Source: Litchfieldia stipae
GTDB lineage: Bacteria; Bacillota; Bacilli; Bacillales; Bacillaceae_L
Direction of reading: 5' to 3'
Length of the DNA: 64,000 nt
Assembly (NCBI RefSeq): GCF_014837155.1
Contig: NZ_JACYHA010000001.1
Span: forward strand, 124,001 to 188,000
The first letter of the stretch is position 1. Each line of letters opens with the position of its first letter. The position numbers were made by a program, and so were the translations under genes. The notes below the pieces were generated by a model. That model ran no database searches, was not told where the DNA came from, and worked only from the letters and a program-made list of their open reading frames with translations. Shown one piece after another: positions 26,472-35,979 of the stretch.

Positions 26472-27240
26472 ATGATAATTCCTCTTTCACAACTTTTTCA
26501 ATTTCTTTTTCTAATAGCTTCAAGATTCTTGATTCTAGTTCAATGATTTCTTCGCGTGCATTCGCTCGAGGACGAGGAATATCTACTTTAATATCTTCAA
26601 GAATTACACCTGGCCTTGTTCCCATGACAAGAATACGATCCGATAGTTTAATTGATTCTTGGATACTATGGGTAACAAACAACACGGTTTTTTTCGTTTC
26701 AAGCCAAATTTTCTCAAGCTCTACATGTAATCTTGATCTTGTTTGTTCATCTAACGCTCCAAAGGGTTCATCCATTAATAATACTGTTGGATCCATTGCT
26801 AATGCTCTTGCGATAGCAACCCGCTGCTGCATCCCACCTGATAATTCATGTGGAGAATGCTTCAAATAATTACTTAATTGCACCATTGACAAATACTTAT
26901 GTGCAACCTCCTGTGCTTCTTTCTTGCTCATTTCCTTTTTTAAAGGAAACATGACATTTTCTTCGACAGATAACCATGGAAAAAGTGCTGCTTGCTGAAA
27001 TACCATGCCACGTTCTTTTCCAGGCTTTTTGATTGGATTTCCTTGGAGAAGAATTTCACCAGTTGTCGGTTTTACTAAACCTGCAACCATTGATAGTAAA
27101 GTAGACTTCCCACAACCCGAAGGTCCAAGGATTGATACAAATTCACCTTCATTGACTGACACATTTATATCAACTAATACATCATTAACTACATTTTGGT
27201 TTGTATATTGTTTTGAAACCTCAGTGAATTGTAAAAACAC
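26458..27240 (-). CDS. ABC transporter ATP-binding protein (SsuB/TauB type)
   Basis: The protein has 260 residues with a GTG start. Walker A is GPSGCGKS, the signature motif LSGGMQQRVAIARAL, Walker B LLMDEPFGALD, and the H-loop is in LFVTHSIQE. The length and sequence are typical of the SsuB/TauB/NrtD group. It is the first gene of the transporter operon, reading away from the esterase gene at 27488. Confidence 0.88.
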   Translation of the reverse strand: MFLQFTEVSKQYTNQNVVNDVLVDINVSVNEGEFVSILGPSGCGKSTLLSMVAGLVKPTTGEILLQGNPIKKPGKERGMVFQQAALFPWLSVEENVMFPLKKEMSKKEAQEVAHKYLSMVQLSNYLKHSPHELSGGMQQRVAIARALAMDPTVLLMDEPFGALDEQTRSRLHVELEKIWLETKKTVLFVTHSIQESIKLSDRILVMGTRPGVILEDIKVDIPRPRANAREEIIELESRILKLLEKEIEKVVKEELSYASN

Positions 27241-27487
27241 TTCGATTCACCCGCTTTCGCATAAATCTTATTAGTTTAATCGGATTAATAATATTTATTA
27301 TATATAGTATGTGGATATTGTCAATCATTTATTATTGCATATATAATTATATTTTATATTTCGAAAATTCTTACAGGCGATTCACTCAAGCTACCTACTT
27401 CAAACAGCTTGAAAAACAAACCACATTATAAGTTATAATAAATATTATAGGATAGTTAAAACATCATCCAGTATGGGGGAACATATT

Positions 27488-28216
27488 ATGAAGCAACAAA
27501 AAGGAACAATGAAAGAACTTATTGTGACTAGTCATTTTCTAAATGAAGAAATAGAATTAATGGTCTATTTACCAGCGAATTTCTCTCCATTGTATAAATA
27601 TCAACTCTTAATAACTCAGGACGGTCAGGACTATTTTTCCTTAGGTAAGATCCAAACAGTTGTTGAGGAGCAAATCCAAGCAGGGAACATTAATCCCACT
27701 ATCATTATCGGAATTCCCTATAAGAATGCTCAAGACCGCTGGAACAAATATCATCCAGATGGGTTACTACATGAGCAATACATTCGTTTTCTAGGCGAAG
27801 AGCTCCTTTCAATCCTAGACGAAGAATTCCCAACCTTCCAAGTAGGATCAAGTCGGATATTAATTGGTGACTCCTTAGGCGCAACAATTTCTTTATTGAC
27901 AGCTCTATCTTACCCAAATAGTTTTGGTAAAGTCATTCTCCAATCACCGTTTGTAAATGACCTCATCATAAAAAAAGTTTTAGAGTTTAATACACCTTAT
28001 TTAGTTGAGGTATATCATACTATTGGGACAGACGAATCAGATGTAACTACCACACATGGGGAAGTCATAAATTTTGTTGATCCTAATCGAACACTCCATC
28101 AAGCATTCAAACAAAAGAATTACATATACTTTTATAATGAAGACACAGGAAATCACACCTGGACCTACTGGCAACCAGCCCTTCAAACGATTTTGAAAAG
28201 AATGCTATCATCATAA
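27488..28216 (+). CDS. yjcH: Alpha/beta-hydrolase, enterochelin-esterase-like (YjcH)
   Basis: The ATG at 27488 has GGGGGAA 7 nt upstream, so I prefer it over the in-frame ATG at 27473. The product has 242 residues. The esterase fold is indicated by YLPANFSPLYKYQLLITQDG, the nucleophile elbow GDSLGATIS and a C-terminal His in GNHTWTYW. The substrate is unknown. It starts the yjcH-yjcG-yjcF series, in the same order as B. subtilis. Confidence 0.8.
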   Translation: MKQQKGTMKELIVTSHFLNEEIELMVYLPANFSPLYKYQLLITQDGQDYFSLGKIQTVVEEQIQAGNINPTIIIGIPYKNAQDRWNKYHPDGLLHEQYIRFLGEELLSILDEEFPTFQVGSSRILIGDSLGATISLLTALSYPNSFGKVILQSPFVNDLIIKKVLEFNTPYLVEVYHTIGTDESDVTTTHGEVINFVDPNRTLHQAFKQKNYIYFYNEDTGNHTWTYWQPALQTILKRMLSS

Positions 28217-28298
28217 ACATTCTATATTCACCTTGTAAGGTTTGGTATAATTAGAGTATTCTTTAGAATAAACAACTATTAATTAGGAGGAACTTACT

Positions 28299-28814
28299 AT
28301 GAAATATGGCATCGCTTTCTTCCCTTCAAAGAAACTTCAAGACTTAGCAAATTCATATCGGATGCGTTACGATCCGCATTATTCATTAATTCCACCACAT
28401 GTTACTTTAAAGAATCCTTTCGAAGCTTCAGATGAAGAGATTACATCCATTTCAGCTGCTCTTCATGATATCTCAAAGAATCATGAATCAATTTCATTAA
28501 ATGTATATAAGATTAGCTCCTTTTCCCCAGTAAATAATGTAATTTACTTAAAGATTGAATCGAATCAAGCACTTGAAAACTTGCATTCTGCTCTACATTC
28601 AGGCTACTTCAAGGATAACGCAGACTATGCATTTGTTCCTCATATTACGATTGGTCAGAATCTTTCAGATGACGAACATTCAGATGTATTAGGTCAATTA
28701 AAAATGACAACCGTTAATTATCAAGAAACGATGGATCGTTTCCATCTTTTGTACCAATTAGAAAATGGATCATGGACTGTCTATGAGACATTCCAACTTG
28801 GAAAGGACTGCTAA
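28299..28814 (+). CDS. yjcG: 2H phosphoesterase / 2'-5' RNA ligase family protein YjcG
   Basis: The protein has 171 residues behind AGGAGG. The two HxT/S motifs of the 2H superfamily are present (HVTLKNP near residue 37 and HITIGQ near residue 112). The length and neighbourhood match B. subtilis YjcG, whose physiological substrate is not known to me. Confidence 0.88.
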   Translation: MKYGIAFFPSKKLQDLANSYRMRYDPHYSLIPPHVTLKNPFEASDEEITSISAALHDISKNHESISLNVYKISSFSPVNNVIYLKIESNQALENLHSALHSGYFKDNADYAFVPHITIGQNLSDDEHSDVLGQLKMTTVNYQETMDRFHLLYQLENGSWTVYETFQLGKDC

Positions 28815-28821
28815 TATAGAC

Positions 28822-29244
28822 ATGGAAGTACTTGTAGTTACAAATGAACAAACATTAAAAGATGCTTATACCGTTCGACATGAGGTATTTGTAAACGAAC
28901 AGCAGGTTCCTGCAGACATAGAAATTGATGAATTTGAAAATACTTCTACCCATGTTGTTCTTTATGACAAAAATCATCCCGTTGGAGCTGGACGATTTCG
29001 TGTCATTGATGGAGTTGGGAAGGCTGAAAGAATTTGTGTCCTGCCCTCCCACCGTAAACTTGGAGCAGGAAGAATCATTATGAAGAAAATTGAGGAAGTT
29101 GCAAAAGAAAACAAGCTACATAAACTTAAGCTAAACGCACAAACACATGCAGAACCATTTTATTTACAGCTCGGTTACCAAACCGTATCAGATGTCTTTA
29201 TGGATGCCGGTATCCCGCATGTGACAATGACAAAGGAAATTTAA
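28822..29244 (+). CDS. yjcF: GNAT-family N-acetyltransferase YjcF
   Basis: The frame extends upstream into yjcG (ATG at 28765). The ATG at 28822 gives 140 residues that align end-to-end with the known family (VRHEVFVNEQQVPADIEIDE), and GGAAAGGA lies upstream. The acetyl-CoA-binding region is RICVLPSHRKLGAGRIIM, and a conserved FYLQLGY follows. The substrate is unknown. Confidence 0.87.
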   Translation: MEVLVVTNEQTLKDAYTVRHEVFVNEQQVPADIEIDEFENTSTHVVLYDKNHPVGAGRFRVIDGVGKAERICVLPSHRKLGAGRIIMKKIEEVAKENKLHKLKLNAQTHAEPFYLQLGYQTVSDVFMDAGIPHVTMTKEI

Positions 29245-29282
29245 TTTATGCGAGAATAACCAACAGGTTATTCTTTTTATTT

Positions 29283-29446
29283 GGCTGTGTTCTCAAAGTT
29301 TGTTGTTGTTTTGAGATAAATAATTGAGAATGAGATTTCTAGCAGCCTGAATACACTTAAGACTCCCGTGGGATGCGTGGGTCCCCACAGGACGCGGAGT
29401 GTATTCAGGCTGCGGTATTAAAAGCAACAATATATACGAAAACACC
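29283..29446. repeat. MITE-like inverted-repeat element, copy 1
   Basis: A 164-bp block whose core is the perfect inverted repeat GCAGCCTGAATACAC / GTGTATTCAGGCTGC, enclosing GACTCCCGTGGGA and CCCCACAGGACGCGGA. The outer ends (GGCTGTGTTC and GAAAACACC) are also roughly inverted. The identical 8-mer TTTTATTT flanks both ends (29275-29282 and 29447-29454), which could be a target-site duplication. The second copy is at 58987. No coding sequence is visible. Confidence 0.75.
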
Positions 29447-29503
29447 TTTTATTTTTATCATAAAATAGGAAAACTTTGCTCATCCTAAAGATGAGGTGAT
29501 GGG

Positions 29504-30178
29504 ATGGAGTTTCTAAGAATAGGAACTGATTTAATTGTTGGTTTTATTAGTTTGCTGATCATCACAAAAATCATGGGTAAGACACAAATTACCCAAATTA
29601 CACCTTTTGACTTTATCTCAGCTCTCATATTGGGAGAACTCGTAGGTAATGCAGTGTACGACAAGGAAATTGGTACTGTACAAATTATTTTTGCCGTTGC
29701 ACTATGGGGAGGATTAATTTTCATGGTAGAGTTAATCACTCAAAAATTCAGGAGAACACGCTCTTTTTTAGAAGGTACCCCAAGAATCGTCATACATAAT
29801 GGAAAAATAGATCGAGAAGAATTAAGAAAGTCGAAGCTGGACCTTAATCAACTTCAACATCTACTCCGTGGGAAAGGAGCATTTTCTTTACGAGAAGTAG
29901 AATTTGCCATTTTAGAAAATGATGGATCAATTAGTTTACTAAAAAAAGCTCCATTTGCTCAGCCTACACGTAAGGACTTAAACGTGGAAGGTCCACTAAT
30001 TAGCTTACCTATTTGTCTAATTAGTGACGGTGAAGTCATTTGGGAAAATGTGCAGCATATCGGATATGACGACAATTGGCTTAAGGACCAAATGAAAACC
30101 GTTGGTGCAGGGAGTTATCGAGAAATTTTATATGCTGAATGGAAAGAGGGAGAAGGCTTGTATATACAAAAGTCTTAG
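29504..30178 (+). CDS. DUF421/YetF-like membrane protein
   Basis: The protein has 224 residues. Three N-terminal transmembrane helices are followed by the DUF421 cytosolic domain (GTPRIVIHNGKIDREELRKS, then LLRGKGAFSLREVEFAILEN). Such genes occur in spoVA2-type operons and elsewhere in Bacillus spores. Its function is not defined. It lies between yjcF and yjcD, where I do not expect a gene from B. subtilis gene order. Confidence 0.85.
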   Translation: MEFLRIGTDLIVGFISLLIITKIMGKTQITQITPFDFISALILGELVGNAVYDKEIGTVQIIFAVALWGGLIFMVELITQKFRRTRSFLEGTPRIVIHNGKIDREELRKSKLDLNQLQHLLRGKGAFSLREVEFAILENDGSISLLKKAPFAQPTRKDLNVEGPLISLPICLISDGEVIWENVQHIGYDDNWLKDQMKTVGAGSYREILYAEWKEGEGLYIQKS

Positions 30179-30283
30179 CCCTTCTTCTTTAATTACCACC
30201 TTTTGGTATGCAGTTATTATACTACTACTCTATCTCTAGTTTTGTTATGATAGGATTTGACTTTATTTTTAAGGAGATTCTCC

Positions 30284-32566
30284 ATGCAAAAAGCATTATT
30301 AAACAGTCAAGTCTTAGATTTAAGAGAATTACCAAGAGAACAGTACCAGATTCTATATGAATCAGGGATCCATGGTAAATTAACATGTGGATGTTGTGGT
30401 GAACAAGTTAAGTTGTATTTAGGTATCCATCATTCCCCTCATTTCTATCATCATTCAAAGAGCAGTACAACTAGTTGTTCGGACTATATGGAATCCCTTA
30501 AAGGTCCCAATCCAATCCTAATTGAAGATGAACCTCAATATATCGAACAAAATGGTTTTATGATTCCGAAATCAAGAGCCATACAATCGACAGCTACTAT
30601 TGAAAAGACAACAAATTGGAAGGCACCGAAAGCAATCAAGAAATTATCTCCTTTTGAAATGCCCGAACAATTGAAACAAGATTCTAAGCTTCTTAATCTA
30701 TCATTAGATACATCACAATACCATGCTGTAACAGCTAATGACGGACCTTTATTAATCGTAGCAGGAGCAGGTAGTGGTAAAACACGAGTATTGACATCTA
30801 GAACGGCCTATTTAATAAAAGAACGTAATATTGATCCTAAACAAATAATGCTCGTGACGTTTACGACGAAAGCCGCAAGTGAAATGAAAGAGCGACTAAT
30901 CAAATATGCAGGTTTAACAAACCAACAAATAAATTCATTAGTAACAGGCACCTTTCATAGTATTTTTTATAAAATCATCACCTTCCATGAACCTAACCGT
31001 TGGAGAAGAAATAATCTATTAAAATGGGATTACCAAAAAGAACAAATCATCAAAGAAGCAGCACGAGAATTAGCATTAGACGAAAAGGAATTTGCCTTTG
31101 ACCAAGCCTTGCAGTTAATTGGTTTTTGGAAGAACACTCTCCTCCCTCCTGACCTAGTAAAACCAAAGGACCAATGGGAAGAAAGAGTACTATATATGTA
31201 TCGTCATTATGAAAAGAAAAAGCTTGAGCATCAATTATTTGATTTTGATGATATGTTGGTCGGATGTTATTACTTATTTAAGGAGCAGCCAGACATCTTA
31301 ACACGGTATCAAGAAAGATTTTCTCATTTTTTAATTGATGAATTTCAAGATATTAACAAAGTGCAATATGAAACGATTAAACTACTATCCGAATCTACAC
31401 GAAATCTTTGTGTCGTCGGTGATGATGATCAATCAATCTATGCCTTTAGGGGTAGTGACCCTACCTTCATGCTCGATTTTGAAAAAGACTATCCAACTGC
31501 AAAAATTGTAACCCTATCTCAAAATTATCGTTCAACACATTCAATTGTTGCTACAGCGCATAAGGTTGTCACTCGCAATCAACGGAGAAGAGAAAAAATA
31601 ATAAGCGCTTCTTTTGATAACACCACGACACCGCTTTTGTTTTTCCCATTTGATGAAGAGGAAGAAGCGACAATGATTGTTACAGATATTAAAGAAAAAA
31701 TTAAGAATGGAGCAAATCCTACTGATTTTGCTATCCTATATCGCACGCACACTGCTGCACGTGCAATATTTGAACGTTTATCACAATCAAACCTTCCATT
31801 TAAAATGGAACAAGATAGTGATTCTTTTTACAATCGGCGTACTGTAAGAGGACTACTCGCCTATCTTCACTTGAGCATTGACCCAAACGACACGAAAGCG
31901 ATTGGTTCTGTCCTTTCATCCCTTTTCTTGAAGCAAAATGTATTAAACGATTTAAAGGCATTTAGTATATTGGATGATTGTTCGTTAGTGGAAGCACTTG
32001 AAAAGCTTACTACTATTCATCCATTTCAACAGAAGAAGCTTCAAAAAATCGTGCCTTTATTTGCTCGTTTAAAAAACCTTTCCCCCTTATCAGCGATTGA
32101 AATGATTGAAAAAGATATGGGGTTTGGAGAATATATGAAGAAGAATGGGAATGAAGGAAACACGATTGAAAGAGGATCAGATGATATAAGAGATCTTAAA
32201 GTTGTCGCAAAAAAATTCAAAGAAGTTAACGACCTTCTAGAGCATGTAGACCATATGAATGCAATGAATATAGAAATGAAGCAACTTAGTAAACATTATA
32301 CAGATGCAATTCAATTACTCACGATTCATCGTTCAAAAGGACTCGAATATAAACATGTCTATCTTTTAGGAACAGTCGATGGAAGTATCCCTCATGACTT
32401 CGCTCTAGATTCACTTAGAAACGGAGACCGTGATTCTCTAGAAGAGGAACGCCGTTTACTTTATGTTGCTATGACTCGTGCAGAACATTCCCTAACATTA
32501 TCAGTTCCTGAAATGCGGAGAAACAAACTAGCGCAACCATCAAGATTTATTAAAGAATTCCTGTAA
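30284..32566 (+). CDS. yjcD: UvrD/Rep-like ATP-dependent DNA helicase YjcD
   Basis: The ATG at 30284 follows AAGGAG by 7 nt, giving 760 residues; an upstream in-frame ATG at 30257 lacks a ribosome site. An N-terminal zinc-finger-like segment (CGCCGEQVKLYLG, then HFYHH and a Cys) resembles the one in CoiA. The SF1A helicase follows with Walker A AGAGSGKT, the Q-motif region LDTSQYHAVTA, motif II IDEFQD, GDDDQSIYAFRG, QNYRST and the motif VI region RRLLYVAMTRAE. The role is probably DNA repair or recombination. A terminator follows. Confidence 0.92.
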   Translation: MQKALLNSQVLDLRELPREQYQILYESGIHGKLTCGCCGEQVKLYLGIHHSPHFYHHSKSSTTSCSDYMESLKGPNPILIEDEPQYIEQNGFMIPKSRAIQSTATIEKTTNWKAPKAIKKLSPFEMPEQLKQDSKLLNLSLDTSQYHAVTANDGPLLIVAGAGSGKTRVLTSRTAYLIKERNIDPKQIMLVTFTTKAASEMKERLIKYAGLTNQQINSLVTGTFHSIFYKIITFHEPNRWRRNNLLKWDYQKEQIIKEAARELALDEKEFAFDQALQLIGFWKNTLLPPDLVKPKDQWEERVLYMYRHYEKKKLEHQLFDFDDMLVGCYYLFKEQPDILTRYQERFSHFLIDEFQDINKVQYETIKLLSESTRNLCVVGDDDQSIYAFRGSDPTFMLDFEKDYPTAKIVTLSQNYRSTHSIVATAHKVVTRNQRRREKIISASFDNTTTPLLFFPFDEEEEATMIVTDIKEKIKNGANPTDFAILYRTHTAARAIFERLSQSNLPFKMEQDSDSFYNRRTVRGLLAYLHLSIDPNDTKAIGSVLSSLFLKQNVLNDLKAFSILDDCSLVEALEKLTTIHPFQQKKLQKIVPLFARLKNLSPLSAIEMIEKDMGFGEYMKKNGNEGNTIERGSDDIRDLKVVAKKFKEVNDLLEHVDHMNAMNIEMKQLSKHYTDAIQLLTIHRSKGLEYKHVYLLGTVDGSIPHDFALDSLRNGDRDSLEEERRLLYVAMTRAEHSLTLSVPEMRRNKLAQPSRFIKEFL

Positions 32567-32580
32567 TACCATCAAAAAGA

Positions 32581-32616
32581 AAAAATGCCTCATCACTCAT
32601 GATTGAGGCATTTTTG
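32581..32616. terminator. Bidirectional terminator
   Basis: AAAAATGCCTCA pairs with TTGAGGCATTTTT between the convergent yjcD and spoVIF genes. Confidence 0.88.
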
Positions 32617-32618
32617 TT

Positions 32619-32873
32619 TTACTTTTTATTTAACATTTTTGCAATTGTGCCAAAATCAAGTTTTTGGTCTCCACTTACAATTGAATTCACAATTTTGTCT
32701 TCCATTTGTTTTGGTACTGGCTTGTTGGCAATTCTACTTACTCTTTTCACAATAGAACGTACTGTTTTTTCATCCTTAAAATTAGCATGCTGAACTGAAT
32801 TAGCAAGTTCAAGAACATCTTTCATGTTCACACCTGTTTTTTTCTCAATATTATTAAATAAGTTATTATCCAT
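32619..32873 (-). CDS. spoVIF: Stage VI sporulation protein F
   Basis: The protein has 84 residues. The sequence (DVLELANSVQHANFKDEKTV, then VSRIANKPV) and size match SpoVIF/YjcC, a mother-cell protein needed for coat assembly with GerE. GGAGG precedes the ATG. It lies between yjcD and the yjcA/coat region, as in B. subtilis. Confidence 0.88.
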   Translation of the reverse strand: MDNNLFNNIEKKTGVNMKDVLELANSVQHANFKDEKTVRSIVKRVSRIANKPVPKQMEDKIVNSIVSGDQKLDFGTIAKMLNKK

Positions 32874-32978
32874 TTTTATAGCCTCCTTACATTGTGTTAT
32901 ATTTTATGAAGCTAGTGAAGAATACGTGAGACCCTTTCTTGAAAAAAGGCATGTTCAATATTAGCTACATATCTTGGA

Positions 32979-33209
32979 TTATTTCGGCTCAAAGCGATTC
33001 TCCATTTCAAATTGTTTTTTCCTTAACCAATGATTTACTTTTTCAAATCGTTCCTCAAAGTCGCTTTCAAAACTAGCTGCTTTATTACTTAGGTCATCTA
33101 GACCTTTATCAGTTCCATCTATCCATTTCTCTATTTCTAGCTGTAATTGATCGTGATCCTTATAATAATTATTAAAAAACAGCTCAACCTCTTTATTTAA
33201 CCTTTTCAT
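32979..33209 (-). CDS. Small charged coiled-coil protein, unrecognised
   Basis: The protein has 76 residues with a good ATG context (GAGGAATG upstream). It is almost all helical and charged (ELFFNNYYKDHDQLQLEIEK; NKAASFESDFEERF), with no signal peptide or cysteine. It lies between the spoVA unit and spoVIF on the same strand, so a sporulation role is plausible. I do not recognise the family. Confidence 0.6.
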   Translation of the reverse strand: MKRLNKEVELFFNNYYKDHDQLQLEIEKWIDGTDKGLDDLSNKAASFESDFEERFEKVNHWLRKKQFEMENRFEPK

Positions 33210-33279
33210 CAGTTACATTCCTCATTTCTAACCTTTCATATCTTATGTAGATAACAGATGCATTGTGTTTAGATAAGCA

Positions 33280-33313
33280 CAAAAAAACCGAGCTTTTATA
33301 GCTCGGTTTTTTA
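33280..33313 (-). terminator. Terminator of the spoVA-type operon
   Basis: AAAAAACCGAGCT pairs with AGCTCGGTTTTTT just past the spoVAE stop. Confidence 0.88.
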
Positions 33314-33667
33314 TCCTTTTGGTTTAAAAAAAATAGCACCTATAAATCCAAAAATAATGGCAGCTGAGATACCTGAACTTGTTACTTCGAACATACCTGT
33401 GAGGACCCCGATAATACCATGCTTCTCTGCTTCCTGTAATGCACCATGAACAAGAGAGTTCCCAAAGCTTGTAATCGGAATCGTTGCACCAGCACCAGCA
33501 AAATCAATCAATGGTTCATATAAGCCGAAGCCGTCAAGAATGGCCCCTGCAACAACTAAACTACTGAGAGTATGCCCTGGTGTAAGTTTGAATACATCAA
33601 ACATGATTTGACCTATTAAACAAATCGCTCCTCCCACTATAAACGCCCAAAGAAAGGATTGAAACAC
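33311..33667 (-). CDS. spoVAE: SpoVAE (AEB type) sporulation membrane protein
   Basis: The protein has 118 residues and three or four hydrophobic segments. It contains the family motifs [19 protein letters not shown] and [20 protein letters not shown]. It is part of the inner-membrane channel that moves Ca-dipicolinate into the forespore and out during germination. It is 2 bp downstream of spoVAD. Confidence 0.92.
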   Translation of the reverse strand: MFQSFLWAFIVGGAICLIGQIMFDVFKLTPGHTLSSLVVAGAILDGFGLYEPLIDFAGAGATIPITSFGNSLVHGALQEAEKHGIIGVLTGMFEVTSSGISAAIIFGFIGAIFFKPKG

Positions 33668-33669
33668 AC

Positions 33670-34680
33670 TTATTCACCTCCATATTCTATTGATACAGCA
33701 TGAGCAATACATGGAATCGATTCTTTTTGTTGGAAACTAAGCGGTGAAAGAAGCGCTCCAGTAGCGACGACAAGGATTCGTTTAAAGTCCCCACGCTTCA
33801 TTCGGTTCAATAAATGTCCATACACAACCGTAGCCGAGCAGCCAGCACCACTTGCACCTGCTAATACAGGTTGATCCTTCTTGTAAATTAACAATCCACA
33901 ATCCTGGTACTGCTCTTGCCCTATCGATACACCTTGTTTTTTAAGTAAATCATATGAAACTTCGTGACCGATTTGACCAAGATCCCCAGTAACTATTAAA
34001 TCATAATAAGAAGGATCAATATTACGGTCATTTAAATGAGTAATAATGGTATCTACTGCAGCAGGTGCCATGGCTCCCCCCATATTAAAGGGATCTGATA
34101 AACCCATATCTACAACCTTACCAATTGTTGCAGAAGTGACGACTGGACCATCTCCTTCTTTTGCAAGCAAAGCTGTACCAGCTCCAGTGACGGTCCATTG
34201 TGCAGTAGGTGGTTTTTGTCCTCCATATTCAGTTGGATACCGAAATTGTTTTTCAACCGCGGCATTATGGCTAGAAGCCCCTGTTAACAAATAATCTGCA
34301 CCACCATAATTAACAAGGTAAGCTCCAAGTGCCAACCCCTCCATTGATGTCGAACAAGCACCAAATAAGCCTAAATAAGGAATTCCAAGTGTCCTAGCAG
34401 CGAAGCTCGAAGGAGTAATCTGATTGATTAAATCACCCGCTAGGATAAATTTCACTTGATCCTTTTGAATTTTGGCTTTTTCAATCGCTTTATATGACGC
34501 TTCTTCAAACAATACTTTATGTGCTTTTTCATAGGAGTCTTCACCGATCCATAAATCATCGTGTAAAATGTCAAAATCCTCAGCTAATAATCCATTGGCT
34601 TCAAATGGACCACCTACTGTCCCAGTAGAAAGAATGGTAGGCTTATTGTGATATACCCACGTAGACTGACCTTGAAGCAT
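33670..34680 (-). CDS. spoVAD: SpoVAD, Ca-DPA uptake protein
   Basis: The protein has 336 residues. The start ATG at 34680 overlaps the spoVAC stop (TAATG). The sequence begins [20 protein letters not shown], the typical SpoVAD N-terminus. It has a thiolase-like fold with a Cys in [20 protein letters not shown]. SpoVAD binds DPA on the forespore membrane. A longer frame to 34695 is open but has no better ribosome site. Confidence 0.93.
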   Translation of the reverse strand: MLQGQSTWVYHNKPTILSTGTVGGPFEANGLLAEDFDILHDDLWIGEDSYEKAHKVLFEEASYKAIEKAKIQKDQVKFILAGDLINQITPSSFAARTLGIPYLGLFGACSTSMEGLALGAYLVNYGGADYLLTGASSHNAAVEKQFRYPTEYGGQKPPTAQWTVTGAGTALLAKEGDGPVVTSATIGKVVDMGLSDPFNMGGAMAPAAVDTIITHLNDRNIDPSYYDLIVTGDLGQIGHEVSYDLLKKQGVSIGQEQYQDCGLLIYKKDQPVLAGASGAGCSATVVYGHLLNRMKRGDFKRILVVATGALLSPLSFQQKESIPCIAHAVSIEYGGE

Positions 34681-35159
34681 TACAAGCCACCCCATTTAAT
34701 TAGTAAGGTTTTAATGAGTGCTACGATAAAAGCTGAAAATGTTCCAAATAAAACGACCGAACCGGCTAACTTAAACATATTTGACCCCACACCTAACACA
34801 AACCCCTCTGAACGATGTTCTATGCAGGCTGAAATCACGGCATTCCCAAATCCACTAACCGGAACAGCACTGCCCGCCCCTGCAAATTGACCAATACGAT
34901 CATACACACCAAAGCCGGTTAAAAGCATCGCTATAAAAATAACTGTAGCAACAGTTGGATTCCCAGCTGTCTTTTGTGTGAAATTAAAATTATAAATATA
35001 AAATAATTGAATAGCCTGTCCAATTGCGCAGATAAACCCACCAACTAAAAAGGCTTTTATGCAATTCGCAATTACAGGACGTTTTGTTTCATGCTGTTTC
35101 TGAAATTGTTGGTATTCTTTCTTTGATTGGTTAATCTTGTCCTTACTTTGCTTTGACAT
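34680..35159 (-). CDS. spoVAC: SpoVAC, mechanosensitive Ca-DPA channel protein
   Basis: The protein has 159 residues with a basic N-terminus and then four or five hydrophobic segments. It has the SpoVAC signatures (FLVGGFICAIGQAIQLFYIY and FAGAGSAVPVSGFGNAVISA). It acts in the spore inner membrane. It overlaps spoVAD by one base and starts 15 bp after the YhcN-like lipoprotein gene. Confidence 0.92.
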   Translation of the reverse strand: MSKQSKDKINQSKKEYQQFQKQHETKRPVIANCIKAFLVGGFICAIGQAIQLFYIYNFNFTQKTAGNPTVATVIFIAMLLTGFGVYDRIGQFAGAGSAVPVSGFGNAVISACIEHRSEGFVLGVGSNMFKLAGSVVLFGTFSAFIVALIKTLLIKWGGL

Positions 35160-35174
35160 ATTCGCTACCTTCCC

Positions 35175-35630
35175 TTATGTTTGTTCATGACTTAACTTAA
35201 TTATTTTTGACATTCTCTTATTAATTTCTTTCTGCTGGGTAGTTTTGGATGAGAATTGTTTTTTTATCCTTTCTGTTTCAACAAAAATTTTTAAATCACT
35301 TGAAGCAATAATTTCAAACTCAGGAAATTCTTTTTGAAGCTTTTTGTTAACCTTCTCTTCAATTTTCTTTGTCCTAAACTTTGAAAATTGCTTAATTTTA
35401 AAACCAACTAAAAGCTGGTCTTTGTTATTGACTGCAACAACATCGGTAATTTCGTTAAATTCTGACAGCTCTTTTTCTGCATTTTTTGAAACACTCTGCT
35501 CAATCGTTTTTGAGCCGTCTGATTGGAGTGTTTGCATCCCTTCCCCTTGACTCAAATTATTCTCTTGATTTGCACAACCACTCACAAATACCACCGTAAA
35601 AGCCATAAGTACGTAAAGTTTCTTAAACAT
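35175..35630 (-). CDS. YhcN/YlaJ-family sporulation lipoprotein
   Basis: The protein has 151 residues. The signal peptide ends in lipobox VSGC. The mature region (EKELSEFNEITDVVAVNNKD, then LLVGFKIKQF) is the YhcN/YlaJ BON-like fold found in spore and germination proteins. It heads the operon ahead of spoVAC, the arrangement known from spoVA2-type operons. No convincing sigma-G promoter could be picked by eye. Confidence 0.8.
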   Translation of the reverse strand: MFKKLYVLMAFTVVFVSGCANQENNLSQGEGMQTLQSDGSKTIEQSVSKNAEKELSEFNEITDVVAVNNKDQLLVGFKIKQFSKFRTKKIEEKVNKKLQKEFPEFEIIASSDLKIFVETERIKKQFSSKTTQQKEINKRMSKIIKLSHEQT

Positions 35631-35807
35631 ACCATCAATCCAATCTGATTTATAATTCCATGTTATGTACTACCCTTTTATGATTCGTTATTTGATCAAA
35701 ATTATGAATACTGTTTTTTCCAATTTGAATAGGTCGCTGGTTGTACTGTGGCTTATTTTTTCCAGGAGAAGCAAAAAAGGGGTTATATTGTAACCTGAAA
35801 GGCATAA

Positions 35808-35836
35808 TAAAAACAGGCTTTTAGCCTGTTTTTATT
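35808..35836 (-). terminator. Terminator of the small CGCG gene
   Basis: AAAAACAGGC pairs with GCCTGTTTTT immediately after the stop codon of the 37-codon gene. Confidence 0.8.
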
Positions 35837-35949
35837 TATCTTCTCTTTTTCCCACAGCCACAGCCTTTTTTTCTTCTTCTACCGCTTACTTTGCTTGATT
35901 TTGATACATATTTAGCTTCAGAGGAAACCTTCATTTCTTTTTTCTCCAT
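35836..35949 (-). CDS. Small basic cysteine-containing protein, probably sporulation-specific
   Basis: I translated this by hand: 37 residues beginning MEKKEMKVSSEAKYVSKSSK and ending in an Arg/Lys-rich tail with GCGCGKKRR. A very strong GGAGGAAGG precedes the ATG. A near-perfect sigma-K promoter lies 31 bp upstream, and a terminator follows. These signals argue for a real gene. The basic, Lys/Arg-rich chain with two close cysteines suggests a coat or spore-associated polypeptide that might be cross-linked. I do not recognise the family. Confidence 0.7.
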   Translation of the reverse strand: MEKKEMKVSSEAKYVSKSSKVSGRRRKKGCGCGKKRR

Positions 35950-35979
35950 TTTACCTTCCTCCTTTATTCTATTTATTTA

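Noticed and set aside
27241-27487. Possible S-box or CymR operator ahead of the SsuABC-like operon
   Set aside because: No S-box elements are present; TTTAATCGGATTAA is palindromic but does not fit a sulfur regulator consensus well enough to call.
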